DNA of 64,000 bases from Pseudomonas sp. P5_109. GTDB lineage: Bacteria > Pseudomonadota > Gammaproteobacteria > Pseudomonadales > Pseudomonadaceae. This document shows positions 1 through 9,300 of the stretch, piece by piece (position 1 is the stretch's first letter; each line of letters begins with the position of its first letter). The position numbers and the translations under genes are program-made. The notes under the pieces are model-generated. The model was not told where the DNA came from. It saw only the letters and a list, made by a program, of their open reading frames with translations, and made no database searches. The stretch is from contig NZ_CP125380.1 of NCBI RefSeq assembly GCF_034009455.1, positions 1,901,001 through 1,965,000 on the forward strand. The letters run 5' to 3'.

Positions 1-117
1 AGCTATGACTTGATCTGGCAGGTCGCGATTCTGCTGAGCCTGATGGCTGCCGCCCTGAACTGGCCAGTGCGTGAACGGCCGGTGGCGCGCCTGCAAACAC
101 AATTGAGTGCGACATGA
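1..117 (+). CDS. MFS transporter, C-terminal end (partial)
   Basis: This is the last 38 codons of a gene that begins before the window; the reading frame is open from base 1 to TGA at 115-117. The peptide has one hydrophobic segment (IWQVAILLSLMAAALNW) followed by a short basic tail (RERPVAR). This looks like transmembrane helix 12 and the cytoplasmic tail of a major facilitator superfamily permease. The family call rests on this short tail only, so the substrate cannot be named. Its stop overlaps the next start in ATGA. Confidence 0.65.
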   Translation, partial: SYDLIWQVAILLSLMAAALNWPVRERPVARLQTQLSAT

Positions 118-236
118 ACAGTCTTTGGCCACGAATCACGGTGCTTGCCGTCGGCGCGTTGCTGCTCGCCCTGGCGTGGTGGGGCTGGCATCAGGGCGGG
201 TTGGCGCTTATGCAGTTGGGCATGAGCATCTGCTAG
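114..236 (+). CDS. Small single-span membrane protein (40 aa)
   Basis: A 40-residue ORF starts at ATG 114 inside the ATGA overlap with the upstream transporter and ends at TAG 234-236. The overlap implies translational coupling, which is the main evidence that it is real. The product has a short basic N-terminus (MNSLWPR), then a long hydrophobic stretch rich in Ala, Leu, Trp and Gly, and ends in Cys. It is probably one transmembrane helix. I do not recognise a family. It might assist or regulate the coupled transporter, but that is inference from position. Confidence 0.55.
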   Translation: MNSLWPRITVLAVGALLLALAWWGWHQGGLALMQLGMSIC

Positions 237-306
237 CAGCAGGCTTGCTAGCATGCGGGGATGGCGAGTAACGTCGAGCTTTGACGATTGTTCAAGGATG
301 CTCGAG

Positions 307-867
307 ATGCTCAAACGCTGGTGTGCCGTTCCCGCGTTGCTGATGGCGTTGTCAGGACTGACCTGGGCCGCAGATTGCCCTGAGGTGCTGCAGGGCTCGC
401 TGCCGAAACTGCGGGCCAAGGAGTCCATCGACCTGTGCCAGCGTTATGCCGACAAACCGCTGGTGGTGATCAACACCGCGAGCTTCTGCGGTTTCGCGCC
501 GCAGTTCGAGGGCCTTGAAGCGCTCAATCAGCGCTACAAGGGGCAAGGCCTGGAAATGTTGGGTGTGCCGTCCAACGACTTCAAGCAGGAGTCCAGGGAC
601 AGCGCCGAGACCGCGAAAGTCTGCTATGCCAACTATGGTGTGACGTTCACCATGTCTGAGCCGCAGAAGGTACGTGGCGACGGCGCCACCCATCTGTTTC
701 AGGTACTGGCCAGGCAGAGCAGCGCACCGAAGTGGAATTTCTACAAGTATGTGATCGACCGCCAGGGTAACGTGATAGCCAGCTTTTCCAGCCTGACCAA
801 ACCGAACGACCCCGAGTTTCTGGCCGCAGTGGAAAAGGCCATTGCTTCCGCGCCGCTGAAACCCTGA
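307..867 (+). CDS. Exported glutathione peroxidase-like protein
   Basis: A 186-residue thioredoxin-fold peroxidase of the glutathione peroxidase family, expected to reduce peroxides with thiol reductants in the periplasm. I chose ATG 307 because AAGGA lies 9 bases upstream and the product then starts with a clean signal peptide (MLKRWC, hydrophobic core, TWAAD cleavage near residue 22). The peroxidatic cysteine is Cys61 in TASFCGF, and the Trp-Asn pair is at 143-144 (KWNFYKY). The usual catalytic Gln in the NQF motif is Asp91 here (SNDF), with Gln94 nearby, so the tetrad is altered. A bidirectional terminator follows it. Confidence 0.85.
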   Translation: MLKRWCAVPALLMALSGLTWAADCPEVLQGSLPKLRAKESIDLCQRYADKPLVVINTASFCGFAPQFEGLEALNQRYKGQGLEMLGVPSNDFKQESRDSAETAKVCYANYGVTFTMSEPQKVRGDGATHLFQVLARQSSAPKWNFYKYVIDRQGNVIASFSSLTKPNDPEFLAAVEKAIASAPLKP

Positions 868-878
868 TCGAAAGCCAC

Positions 879-917
879 AAAAAAGCCCCGTGTCGGTCAC
901 CCGAACGGGGCTTTTTT
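879..917. terminator. Bidirectional intrinsic terminator
   Basis: The arms AAAAGCCCCGT and ACGGGGCTTTT flank a 13-base loop, with A-runs on the left and T-runs on the right. It can end transcripts from the peroxidase gene (+) and from the convergent porin gene (-). Confidence 0.85.
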
Positions 918-948
918 GTGGGCGAGGGGTCAACCCCGCCATGCAGCA

Positions 949-2220
949 TCAGAAGCGGTAGGTTGCGCCAACACCGAAACCGTTTGCCGAGTTTTCATAC
1001 TTGGAATCGTAGGTCTGGCCACGATCGTTTTCGTTTCTGATATTGACCGACTCTTCCTTCAGGTACGAGTAGGCGACGTCGATGGTCAGGTCTTCGGTCG
1101 GGCTCCAGCCGGCACCGATGCTGAAGATGGTCCGGTCGCCAGTAGGGATGCGTGGCGAGCGGTCGACGTTGTTGGTCGGCGACTGATCGAAAGACAGACC
1201 GGTACGCAGGACCCATTCCTTGTTCAGCTGGTAGGAAGTACCAATGGCGTAAGCCCAGGTGTCGTGCCAGTTTTGCTCTTCGGTAATTTCACCGAACTGA
1301 CCAGCCAGCACCGGTTGTACGCCATCGTTCTTGACGGTGATTTTTTCCAGCTGGCTCCAGCGGGTCCAGGTGGTACCCGCGTAAGCGGTCCACCTGTCGT
1401 TCAGCACCTGGGTGACCGAGAAGTCCACGGATTCAGGCGTGGTGATCTTCAGCGATGCATCGTACTTCTGGTTGGCACCCAGACCGATTGCGCCCAGCAC
1501 GCCGTAGTTGACCTTGGTATCGCCTTCGAGCTTGTAGTCGACTTTCGAGTGGTAAGTCAGACCCAGGCGGGTGGTATCGGTCGCTTGCACCAGCACGCCG
1601 ATGTTGTAGCCCAGCGCGGTGTCATCACCCTTGATCTTGACCTTGCCGTCCGGCGCCGCCTGAGTGATCGACAGGTTGGATTCCAGCGTGCCATCGATGC
1701 GGTTGATGGTCGGGCCGAAACCGATCGACACCTTGTCGTTGAAGGCGTAGCTGACGGTTGGCTGCAGGGTGACGATTTGCACTTCGGACTTGCTGCCGAA
1801 ATAGCGACCGGCAAAGCCGTTTTCGTAGTCGGTAATCAGGCCGAATGGCACGTACACGCCTACACCGAATGCCCAATGCTCGTCGATTGGCTTGACGTAG
1901 AAGCCCATAGGTACGGTGGTGAAGGGCACCATGTCGCCATCGTTGCTACCGCTGTTAGGGCTGGAGCTGGCGTGGCTGATATCGGTTTTTGCATCGAGGA
2001 ATGCAACGCCACCGGTAACCTGTTCGCGCTTGATGCGCGACATGCCGGCAGGGTTGCCATAAACAGTACTTGCGTCATCGGCAGAAGAAGATCGCCCGGC
2101 GTACCCAGTCCCCATCCCGCTGATGCTGTGTTCGTTGATGGCAAAGCCAGCTGCAAAGATCTGGGTGGATGCCATGGCAACGGCGAGGCTAATGGTGGAT
2201 TTGAGCATTACTTTTTTCAT
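949..2220 (-). CDS. OmpP1/FadL-family outer membrane protein
   Basis: A 423-residue beta-barrel transporter of the FadL/OmpP1/TodX family, which passes long-chain fatty acids or other hydrophobic molecules across the outer membrane. Residues 1-23 form a signal peptide (MKKVMLKST..., cleavage after IFA). The mature N-terminus GFAINEHSISGMGTGYAG resembles the family's plug segment, which carries a conserved Gly-rich motif. The protein ends in YRF, the terminal aromatic signal for BAM insertion. AGGAG precedes the ATG by about 9 bases. It stands alone, facing the peroxidase gene across a shared terminator. The specific substrate cannot be read from the sequence. Confidence 0.9.
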   Translation of the reverse strand: MKKVMLKSTISLAVAMASTQIFAAGFAINEHSISGMGTGYAGRSSSADDASTVYGNPAGMSRIKREQVTGGVAFLDAKTDISHASSSPNSGSNDGDMVPFTTVPMGFYVKPIDEHWAFGVGVYVPFGLITDYENGFAGRYFGSKSEVQIVTLQPTVSYAFNDKVSIGFGPTINRIDGTLESNLSITQAAPDGKVKIKGDDTALGYNIGVLVQATDTTRLGLTYHSKVDYKLEGDTKVNYGVLGAIGLGANQKYDASLKITTPESVDFSVTQVLNDRWTAYAGTTWTRWSQLEKITVKNDGVQPVLAGQFGEITEEQNWHDTWAYAIGTSYQLNKEWVLRTGLSFDQSPTNNVDRSPRIPTGDRTIFSIGAGWSPTEDLTIDVAYSYLKEESVNIRNENDRGQTYDSKYENSANGFGVGATYRF

Positions 2221-2366
2221 TATTAGAACTCCTGGTGATCACCGGGGCGAAAATTACCAACATTTTCGTCCCAGCGCCATAGGCTGTATGGCTTGAGTTA
2301 GAGCGGTTTTGTAGGACAATCCGACCAGAATCGCTGCGTGTTGCGCGATCTTTGGATCCAGAAGTG

Positions 2367-2849
2367 TCAGCAGGCTACCTGATTCAGCGGTGAAACACAG
2401 GTTTGCCAGGCGCAAGTGAAATCACGCAGACGCCCCTGTGGCTGAAATGTCTGGCGCCAGATTCTGGCCATGCCCAACAAATCATCCGGAGCGGGGAGGG
2501 GGGTGTTCTGTTCTTCAACCAGCAGCCAGGCGATGGCTGTGGCGTAACGCAGGTTGACGGTCAATTCGAGGTGCGGGCCGCTGAGAAACGCATGCTGGCT
2601 GGCCAGGCCGCGGACCAGGCTCGCACGTTCCGGATCAAGGGCCAGGTAATGGTCCCAAAGGGCCTGGTGGCGGGGCTCGGCGATGCGGTACAGGCCGTGC
2701 CCACGGCGGTCATGCAGGGCGGAACCAAGGGCCGACTGGCTGGCGGCAATGCCCAGCAGCAGGGATTCGGCAGTAGCGCTATGGCGTCCGAGGTAGATCA
2801 ATGTCGGACGAATCACGTAGCGGCACAGTTCGCTGGCAGCGATACCCAT
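2367..2849 (-). CDS. Conserved hypothetical protein (160 aa)
   Basis: A soluble-looking 160-residue protein with no signal peptide and no recognisable catalytic motif. It opens with MGIAASELCRYVIRPTLIYL and is rich in Leu, Ala and His. A helix-prone layout (LLLGIAASQSALGSALHD) suggests an all-alpha fold. The start ATG is preceded by GAGGG at a suitable distance. It lies 146 bases upstream of the FadL-type gene on the same strand and could share its transcript. I do not recognise the family. Codon usage and the long open frame against this GC background support that it is coding. Confidence 0.65.
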   Translation of the reverse strand: MGIAASELCRYVIRPTLIYLGRHSATAESLLLGIAASQSALGSALHDRRGHGLYRIAEPRHQALWDHYLALDPERASLVRGLASQHAFLSGPHLELTVNLRYATAIAWLLVEEQNTPLPAPDDLLGMARIWRQTFQPQGRLRDFTCAWQTCVSPLNQVAC

Positions 2850-3075
2850 ATAACCCTCGAAAAACCTGAATTGGACGGCGATACCTGAAAGGGGGGGCTT
2901 GGCAGCTGTGAATCGACTCAGGCTCGCCGCAAGCGGGTCAAGCCGCTTGAGTTGAAGTGTAGTGTCATATTCGCGCTGTAAAGGACTGTTTTTAAAATAT
3001 TTCCAGCGACCAGTTATAACCGTTATATCGGATCGTGCTTAGTCGTGATTCGAGGAAAGGGAAACATCGGGCAAT

Positions 3076-3106
3076 AAAAAGCCCCGCTTTTCGGGCGGGG
3101 CTTTTG
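3076..3106 (-). terminator. Intrinsic terminator downstream of the 74-aa gene
   Basis: GCCCCGC and GCGGGGC arms enclose a short loop. On the minus strand the hairpin is followed by TTTTTATTG, so it ends transcription of the small gene at 3129-3353. Confidence 0.8.
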
Positions 3107-3128
3107 GTTTTTCAGCCTTTCTGGCGTC

Positions 3129-3353
3129 TCAGGCAACCAGTGCCTGACGGGTACGCTCGATCACGGCCTGCAGCGGCTCGGCGCTGGAGTATTGATCGGG
3201 GTACAGGCGTTCGCTGTGACGAGCGATGCCGTGTTCGTTGACCAGGGTGAAGCTGAAGCAGCCTTTGCGAGCGGCCATGATCAGGCAGTTCATTGGTGCA
3301 AAAGCGTTGGTTAGGGTGCGAATGGCATCCTGAGTGTGGATTTGAGTAGACAT
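3129..3353 (-). CDS. Small conserved hypothetical protein (74 aa)
   Basis: A 74-residue protein without membrane segments or signal peptide. The centre (CLIMAARKGCFSFTLVNEHG) looks like alternating beta strands and the C-terminal third (EPLQAVIERTRQALVA) like a helix. Small proteins with a beta-sheet followed by a helix are common in Pseudomonas genomes as unnamed domains, and I cannot assign it to one. Its own terminator lies just downstream, and an 8-bp inverted repeat GTTCCAGT/ACTGGAAC sits 52-101 bases upstream (3405-3412 and 3447-3454). Both suggest a monocistronic, regulated gene. Confidence 0.6.
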   Translation of the reverse strand: MSTQIHTQDAIRTLTNAFAPMNCLIMAARKGCFSFTLVNEHGIARHSERLYPDQYSSAEPLQAVIERTRQALVA

Positions 3354-3940
3354 TATTGGGTGTTCCTACAAATGACACGGATAAGAACCGTGCAACGTTA
3401 AAACGTTCCAGTAACGTCGATCACCATTGATCGTACGAAGAACCCGACTGGAACAAAGCAGCCAGTTTGAAGCGCTGATAAGTTGGCGCGCTTGGGCTGG
3501 CAGGTAGGTACTTAGGAGGGCAGGCAACACATCAAGGGCAAAGGTTCTGGGCCCGGGGTGAAGATCCTGATCAATTTGCAGGTTGGTTCGAGCAGAGTAA
3601 GCAGGCGGAGCAACAGCCTTTGTTTTCGATTCAAAGGTTGTGTCGGCGCAAGATTTACCTGGAAACCATCGAGGTGGTCGATCCCGCTTGTTCGGTGGAG
3701 GCTTCCGTTGGGAAGGCTGACCCGGGGGGATTTGTTCGACCAGAATTGACTTTCAGCTTGGTACTAACGCCGCGGATAATAACGGATTGAACTGGCGAAT
3801 GGAAGTGTGCTAGCGAAAAGATTTCCAAAACGGATTGATTTGCCCCTGTGTCCGGTCTGAATCCGACCATTGGTCATGGAGATTTTCAGCCGCGCATCGG
3901 TCTAAATGCCGGCTTTGCCAGCGTTTATCCCCAGGCAGAG

Positions 3941-3966
3941 CAAAAAATGCGCCGAAAAAGCGCATC
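3941..3966 (-). terminator. Possible minus-strand terminator in a gene-poor region
   Basis: ATGCGC (3947-3952) and GCGCAT (3960-3965) form a 6-bp stem with a 7-base loop. On the minus strand it is followed by TTTTTTG. No annotated gene precedes it on that strand, so it would end an unannotated transcript if functional. The stem is short. Confidence 0.35.
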
Positions 3967-4176
3967 GATATAACCGCCGGGAAGGCACTTGTGCACATTA
4001 GTTGCAGAGCCTGTCACCCTGCTGTCATCTCCCGTTCAAGCTCAGTGGCTGCCTGTAACCAAAATTTAAGTCAATGAAAAACATCGCTTTTTTTTACTGG
4101 TGAAAAAATCGTCAGTTTGACTGCGAGCCCCATTCCACAGGGCTTTGAGCGAGTTCAGGGGCGGTTGTCCACTGAG

Positions 4177-4199
4177 TTATCCACAGCTTCTGTGGATTG
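4177..4199. promoter_or_regulatory. DnaA-box-like inverted pair
   Basis: A perfect TTATCCACA (4177-4185) is followed after 5 bases by TGTGGATTG (4191-4199), an inverted box with two mismatches. It lies about 105 bases upstream of the Sel1-like gene start. The same spacing occurs in the perfect pair at 23142-23164. Confidence 0.5.
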
Positions 4200-4304
4200 T
4201 CCCGAGCGCTTGCTCTAGGACGGGCGTGCCGAGATATTTTCAGCTTTACCTGTAAGAAAAAGAGAGTAAAGTTGCGCGCCTTCCGATCTGCCCCACAGTG
4301 CTTT

Positions 4305-4628
4305 ATGAAGTTTCGCTCAGCCCCCGTTTCCTCTTCCTCCACACCGCCTTCTGTTGCCCCTACCAAGCGCTTTTCCATGCGCGTGGCGGAGTGGCTGTTG
4401 GACAGTCCGCATCTGGGTGAAAACCGTAACGTCAAACACATCGCTGGACGCCTGCTCAAGCAACCGGCCCGTGAAGGCGTGGTGGCTGCGCAAAGCCGCC
4501 TTGGCCAGTTGATGTGTCGCGAATGCGGGAATGCCCGGGACCGCCGGATCGGCCAGGACCTGCTGCGTCAGGCCGCCCGGGCAGGCGATCGCCGTGCTCA
4601 ACAGGAACTGGGGCTGATCGAAGACTGA
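4305..4628 (+). CDS. Sel1-repeat-like small protein (107 aa)
   Basis: A 107-residue protein beginning MKFRSAPVSSSSTPPS, with a flexible Ser/Pro-rich N-terminus. From about residue 45 the helices (VVAAQSRLGQLMC and DLLRQAARAGDRRAQQELG) match the pattern of Sel1/TPR-like repeats, which act as protein-interaction scaffolds. ATG 4305 was chosen because it is the only in-frame ATG before the conserved part; no strong ribosome-binding site is visible. It lies 61 bases upstream of rmuC on the same strand and may be co-transcribed with it. It resembles the Sel1 protein encoded at 24465-24872 in type but not in detail. Confidence 0.7.
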   Translation: MKFRSAPVSSSSTPPSVAPTKRFSMRVAEWLLDSPHLGENRNVKHIAGRLLKQPAREGVVAAQSRLGQLMCRECGNARDRRIGQDLLRQAARAGDRRAQQELGLIED

Positions 4629-4689
4629 GCTGTCCAAGACCGGACGCCTTGGTTAACCTTCAGGCTTTATCCGAATGGCAGGAGTGGCT

Positions 4690-6168
4690 ATGGCAATGGA
4701 CTTGACCAGCGTATTGCTGGGTCTGGCAGCGGCTGCGTTGCCTCTGCTGGTGTTGGCCTGGCAACTTCAGCGTCGGGCCAGCAGCACGCAAGCCGATGTC
4801 GCGCTGCTGCAAGAGCGCCTGGCCACGGCGCAACTGGCGCAGGACGGATTGAACGCACAGCTCGAATCCAGCCGCGACGAAATCGCTGACCTGTCTCTGG
4901 CCAACGCCGCGAAACAGGCTGATCTGGCTGCGCTGCGTCGTGAAGTCGAACTGTTGCAGATCGAGCGCGACGACGCCCGGGACGCCGCCCATGCCTGGAA
5001 TATCGAACGCGCCGGCAAAGAAGCCGAACTGCGCCGCCTGGATGCCCAGGCCGCCTCGCTCAACGCCGAATTGCGCGAGCAACAGGACAGTCATCAGCAG
5101 AGACTCAGCGACCTGCAAGGTTCGCGGGACGAGTTGCGCGCGCAGTTTGCCGAGCTGGCGGGGAAAATTTTCGATGAGCGCGAGCAGCGTTTTGCCGAAA
5201 CCAGTCAGCAGCGCCTGGGGCAGTTGCTCGATCCACTCAAGGAACGCATCCAGTCTTTCGAAAAACGTGTCGAGGAAAGCTATCAAAACGAGGCTCGCGA
5301 ACGTTTCTCCCTGGCCAAGGAGCTGGAGCGCCTGCAACAGCTGAATTTGCGCTTGAGCGATGAAGCCACCAACCTGACCCGTGCCTTGAAAGGGCAGAAG
5401 ACCCAGGGCAATTGGGGCGAACTGATTCTTGAGCGCGTGCTTGAGCATGCGGGGCTGGAGAAGGGCCGCGAATACCAGACTCAGGTCAATCTCAAGGGGC
5501 CCGATGGCGAACGCTTCCAGCCGGACGTGATCATTTACCTGCCGGGTGACAAGCAGGTGGTGGTCGATTCCAAGGTCAGCCTGACGGCCTATCAGCAGTA
5601 CGTGGCGGCTGAGGACGAGGCCATCGGCCAGATCGCCATCAAGCAGCACGTGCTGTCGTTGCGCAATCACGTCAAGGGCCTGGCGGGCAAGGATTACAAA
5701 CGCCTCGATGGTTTGCACAGCCTGGATTTCGTGTTGCTTTTCGTGCCGATCGAGGCAGCGTTTTCTGCCGCGTTGCAGGCTGAACCGACGCTGTTCCAGG
5801 AGGCATTCGACCGCAACATCGTGATTGTCAGCCCCACCACGTTGTTGGCGACCCTGCGCGTCATCGACAGCCTGTGGAAGCAGGAGCGCCAGAGCCAGAA
5901 TGCCCGGGAAATCGCCGAGCGGGCCGGGTGGCTGTACGACAAGTTCGTGCTGTTCATTCAGGATCTGGACGAGGTCGGCAATCGCCTGCAGCAACTGGAC
6001 AAGGCCTACAGCTCGGCACGCAACAAGCTGACAGAGGGCCGCGGCAACCTGGTCAGTCGCAGTGAACAACTCAAGCTGCTGGGCGCGCGGGCGAGCAAGA
6101 GCCTGCCGGCGGACTTGCTGGAGCGGGCGATGACCGATGTGGATGGGTTGGTCGAGTTGCCGGAGTAG
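4690..6168 (+). CDS. rmuC: DNA recombination protein RmuC
   Basis: A 492-residue RmuC-family protein. Members carry a PD-(D/E)XK-like nuclease fold and limit inversions between short repeats. The N-terminus is a membrane anchor (MAMDLTSVLLGLAAAALPLL). A long coiled coil follows (about residues 25-215, Glu/Gln/Arg-rich), then the RmuC core from about residue 230 (KTQGNWGELILERVLEHAGL, YLPGDKQVVVDSKVSL, VLLFVPIEAAFSAAL). The Asp and Glu/Lys of FQPDVIIYLP...VVDSKVS are the likely nuclease residues. Of three in-frame ATGs, 4690 is preferred because AGGAG sits 6 bases upstream. A REP element follows directly. Confidence 0.93.
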   Translation: MAMDLTSVLLGLAAAALPLLVLAWQLQRRASSTQADVALLQERLATAQLAQDGLNAQLESSRDEIADLSLANAAKQADLAALRREVELLQIERDDARDAAHAWNIERAGKEAELRRLDAQAASLNAELREQQDSHQQRLSDLQGSRDELRAQFAELAGKIFDEREQRFAETSQQRLGQLLDPLKERIQSFEKRVEESYQNEARERFSLAKELERLQQLNLRLSDEATNLTRALKGQKTQGNWGELILERVLEHAGLEKGREYQTQVNLKGPDGERFQPDVIIYLPGDKQVVVDSKVSLTAYQQYVAAEDEAIGQIAIKQHVLSLRNHVKGLAGKDYKRLDGLHSLDFVLLFVPIEAAFSAALQAEPTLFQEAFDRNIVIVSPTTLLATLRVIDSLWKQERQSQNAREIAERAGWLYDKFVLFIQDLDEVGNRLQQLDKAYSSARNKLTEGRGNLVSRSEQLKLLGARASKSLPADLLERAMTDVDGLVELPE

Positions 6169-6175
6169 CGCGGAC

Positions 6176-6310
6176 CCTGTGGCGAGGGGGCTTGCCCCCG
6201 TTGGGTCGCGCAGCGGCCCCAAATCATTCAACGAGTCTCTTCAGGTAGAGCACGTTGTCGATGTGACGACTGCTGCGCAGCCGAACGGGGGCAAGCCCCC
6301 TCGCCACAGG
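6176..6310. repeat. REP-like inverted pair (GGGGGCTTGCCCCC type)
   Basis: CCTGTGGCGAGGGGGCTTGC at the left is repeated inverted at the right (GCAAGCCCCCTCGCCACAGG) around an 85-base centre. It lies between convergent rmuC and the sensor-kinase gene. Elements with the same arms recur at 39337, 48193 and 63458. Confidence 0.85.
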
Positions 6311-6318
6311 AGGCTGCG

Positions 6319-9300
6319 TTACAACGGCAAATATCGGCTCAACAACGCCCGCAACGCCGCCGGTTTCACCGGTTTGGCCAGATAGTCCAGCCCCGCGGCG
6401 TGCACCAGGTCAACCGTCTCCGGCCGGCCATCGGCGCTGATCACCACCCCGGGAACCGGCTCGCCCATTTGCGTGCGCAACCAGGCCATCAAATCGGTTC
6501 CAGTCTCGCCATGATCGAGGTGGTAATCCACCAGCGCCAATTGTGGGCGCATGCCTTCGCCAAGCAATGCGGCACATTCCTCGCGATTGCGCGCGGTCCA
6601 GACCTGGCAACCCCAGCGGCTGAGCAGGCTGTTCATGCCGATCAGGATGCTGTCCTCGTTGTCGATACACAGCACCTGCGCGCCATTGAGCAATTTGCCA
6701 TTGAGCTCGGCGACTTTGACCGGCGCTGCTGTTTGCGCCCGGGCCAGCGGCACGCTGACGCTGAATACACTACCGCGCCCCGGCCAGGAGCGTACACGCA
6801 AGGTATGACCGAGCACGCGACAAAGTCCGTCGGCAATAGCCAGTCCCAGGCCGAGGCCTTTTTCGGCCCGTGTCTGGTGGCTGTCGAGGCGCTTGAACTC
6901 TTCGAAAATCACCTGCTGTTTATCTTCCGGAATACCCGGCCCGCGATCCCAGACTTCCAGGCTCAGTTGTTCCTTGTGCCGGCGAACCCCCAGTAGCACC
7001 GGCCCTTTGCCGTAGCGGAAAGCATTGGTCAGGAAGTTCTGCAAAATCCGTCGCAGCAGTTTGACGTCGCTGTCGACCCGCAGCGCGCTGCCACGCACGC
7101 GGAACTCCAGTTTTTGTTCTTGCGCCAACACCTTGAACTCGGTGCCGAGGGTGTCGAACAGTTCGTTGATCGCGAACGGCTGGCGATTCGGGTTGATCTT
7201 GCCGTTCTCCAGGCGGGAAATGTCCAGCAGGTCGCTGATCAAATCCTCGGCAGAGCGCAGCGAGCTGTCCAGGTGCCCGACCAGTTTCTGCGCTTCGCCG
7301 GACAAACCATCGTCCTGATGGGAGAGGGCGGCGGAGAACAGCCGCGCCGCATTCAAAGGTTGCATCAAGTCATGGCTGACGGCCGCGAGGAAACGGGTCT
7401 TGGACTGGTTGGCCGCCTCGGCAGTGCCCTTGGCTTCAGTCAGGGCGACGTTGAGCTGCGACAATTCGTGGGTGCGTTCGGTGACCCGTTGCTCCAGGCC
7501 TTCGTTGGCCTCGGTCAGCGCCTGCTCGGCTTCGCGGAAGGCGGTAATGTCGGTGAAACTCATGACGAAGCCACCGCCCGGCATCGGGTTGCCGATCAGC
7601 TCGATCACCCGGCCATTGGGGAACAGGCGCTCGGAGGTATGTGCGCGGCCCTGGCGCATCCAGTGCAGGCGGCGCGCAACGTGCACTTCGGCTTCGCCGG
7701 GACCGCACAGGCCGCGCTCGGCATTGTGGCGAATGATGTCGGCGATGGGCCGGCCGACTCTGATCAGGTCATCCGGGTAGTTGAACAAATCCAGATAGCG
7801 ACGGTTCCAGGCCACCAGTTTCAGCGACTGGTCGACCACGCTGATGCCCTGGGTGATGTTCTCGATGGCGCCTTGCAGCAAGGCACGGTTGAACTGCAAC
7901 ACCTCCGAGGCTTCGTCGGCGATGCGCACGACGTCCTCCAGTTGCATCTCCCGGCCTTCAATGGCGGCTTTTACCACCGCGCGGGTTGAAGAGGCACCGA
8001 GCACACCCGCCAGCAAGCGTTCGGTATGGGCGATCCATTCACTGTCGGCGTTCTGGTTCGGATTGAAGCCTTTGCCCTGGCGATAGGCAAAGCGGATGAA
8101 GCTTTGACGGGCGCGTTCTTCGCCGACGAAGCGCGCTGCCAGTTGCAGCAGGTCGTCGATCTGCACTGAAAGCATCGAGCGTGCGCTGGGGCGGGCACTG
8201 ATTTCCTGGCCGATGAAGCGGCCCGCCTGCCAGTGCTCGGAAACCCGGGTACGCGACAGCACCGAGACCCAGGCGAACAGCGTGAAGTTGCCGGCCAGCG
8301 ACAGCACCACGCCTTGGGTCAGCGGGGTGATCGGCAGGTTCAGTGGATTGCTGTGCAGCCAGGCCAGGCCCGGGAATGTGCTCAAGGACAGGCCGAGGCT
8401 CAGGGCGGCAATCGGCAGGATCAAGGTGTAGAACCACAGGAACGTGCCCGCGGCGAGGCCTGCGAAAACGCCGCGACGGTTGGCCTGCTTCCAGTACAGC
8501 GCCCCGAGCATGGCGGGGGCCAGTTGGGTCACGGCGGCGAAGGCAATCTGGCCGATGGTCGCCAGGCTGGCGGTCGAGCCCAGCAGGCGATAGCTGACAT
8601 AGGCCAGCAGCAGAATGACCACGATGCTGACGCGGCGCACCGACAGCATCCACTGGCGGAACACTTCGAACGGGCGCTCGGCGTTGTTGCGACGCAGCAA
8701 CCAGGGCAACAGCATATCGTTGGAGACCATGGTCGACAGCGCCACGCTGGCCACGATCACCATGCCGGTGGCCGCCGATGCGCCACCGATAAACGCCAGC
8801 AGGGCCAGCGCCGGATGCGCCTGGGCCAGGGGCAGGCTGATGACGAACGAGTCAGGCAACACCGAACTGGGCAGCAGCATCTGGCCGGCCAGGGCGATCG
8901 GCACGACAAACAATGCCGCGAGGGCGAGGTAGGCCGGGAAAACCCATTTGGCCAGGCGCAGATCCTGGGGATCGATGTTCTCGACAACGGTCACGTGGAA
9001 CTGCCGCGGCAAGCAAATGATCGCCATCATCGCCACACCGGTCTGTACCACCATCGACGGCCAGTTGATGGTTTCCTTCCAGTACTGTTCGAGCCGCGGC
9101 GCCAGCATGGCCTGGTCGAACAGGTCGTCGAAACCGTCGTACAGGCCGTAGGTCACGAAAGCGCCGACGGCGAGAAACGCGAACAGTTTGACCAGTGATT
9201 CGAAGGCAATCGCCAGCACCATGCCACGGTGGTGCTCCGTGGCGTCGAGGTTGCGGGTACCGAAGACAATGGTGAACAGCGCCAGCACCAGCGACACGAT

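Larger units (their letters stand above)
3354..4304. other. 951-bp stretch without a recognisable gene
   Basis: Short ORFs here have no recognisable products and overlap each other on both strands. The region is more AT-rich than its surroundings. Features I can support are the inverted repeat GTTCCAGT/ACTGGAAC (3405-3454), a small hairpin with a T6 tail on the minus strand (3941-3966) and a DnaA-box-like pair at 4177-4199. It may hold a small RNA or be a degraded locus. Confidence 0.5.

Noticed and set aside
916..2226. A 436-codon plus-strand open frame
   Set aside because: It is antisense to the FadL-type porin gene, which has a signal peptide, ribosome-binding site and typical C-terminus. 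High-GC genes often leave long open frames on the other strand.
4660..6231. A 523-codon minus-strand open frame
   Set aside because: It mirrors rmuC on the opposite strand; the rmuC product has clear family motifs and this one has none.
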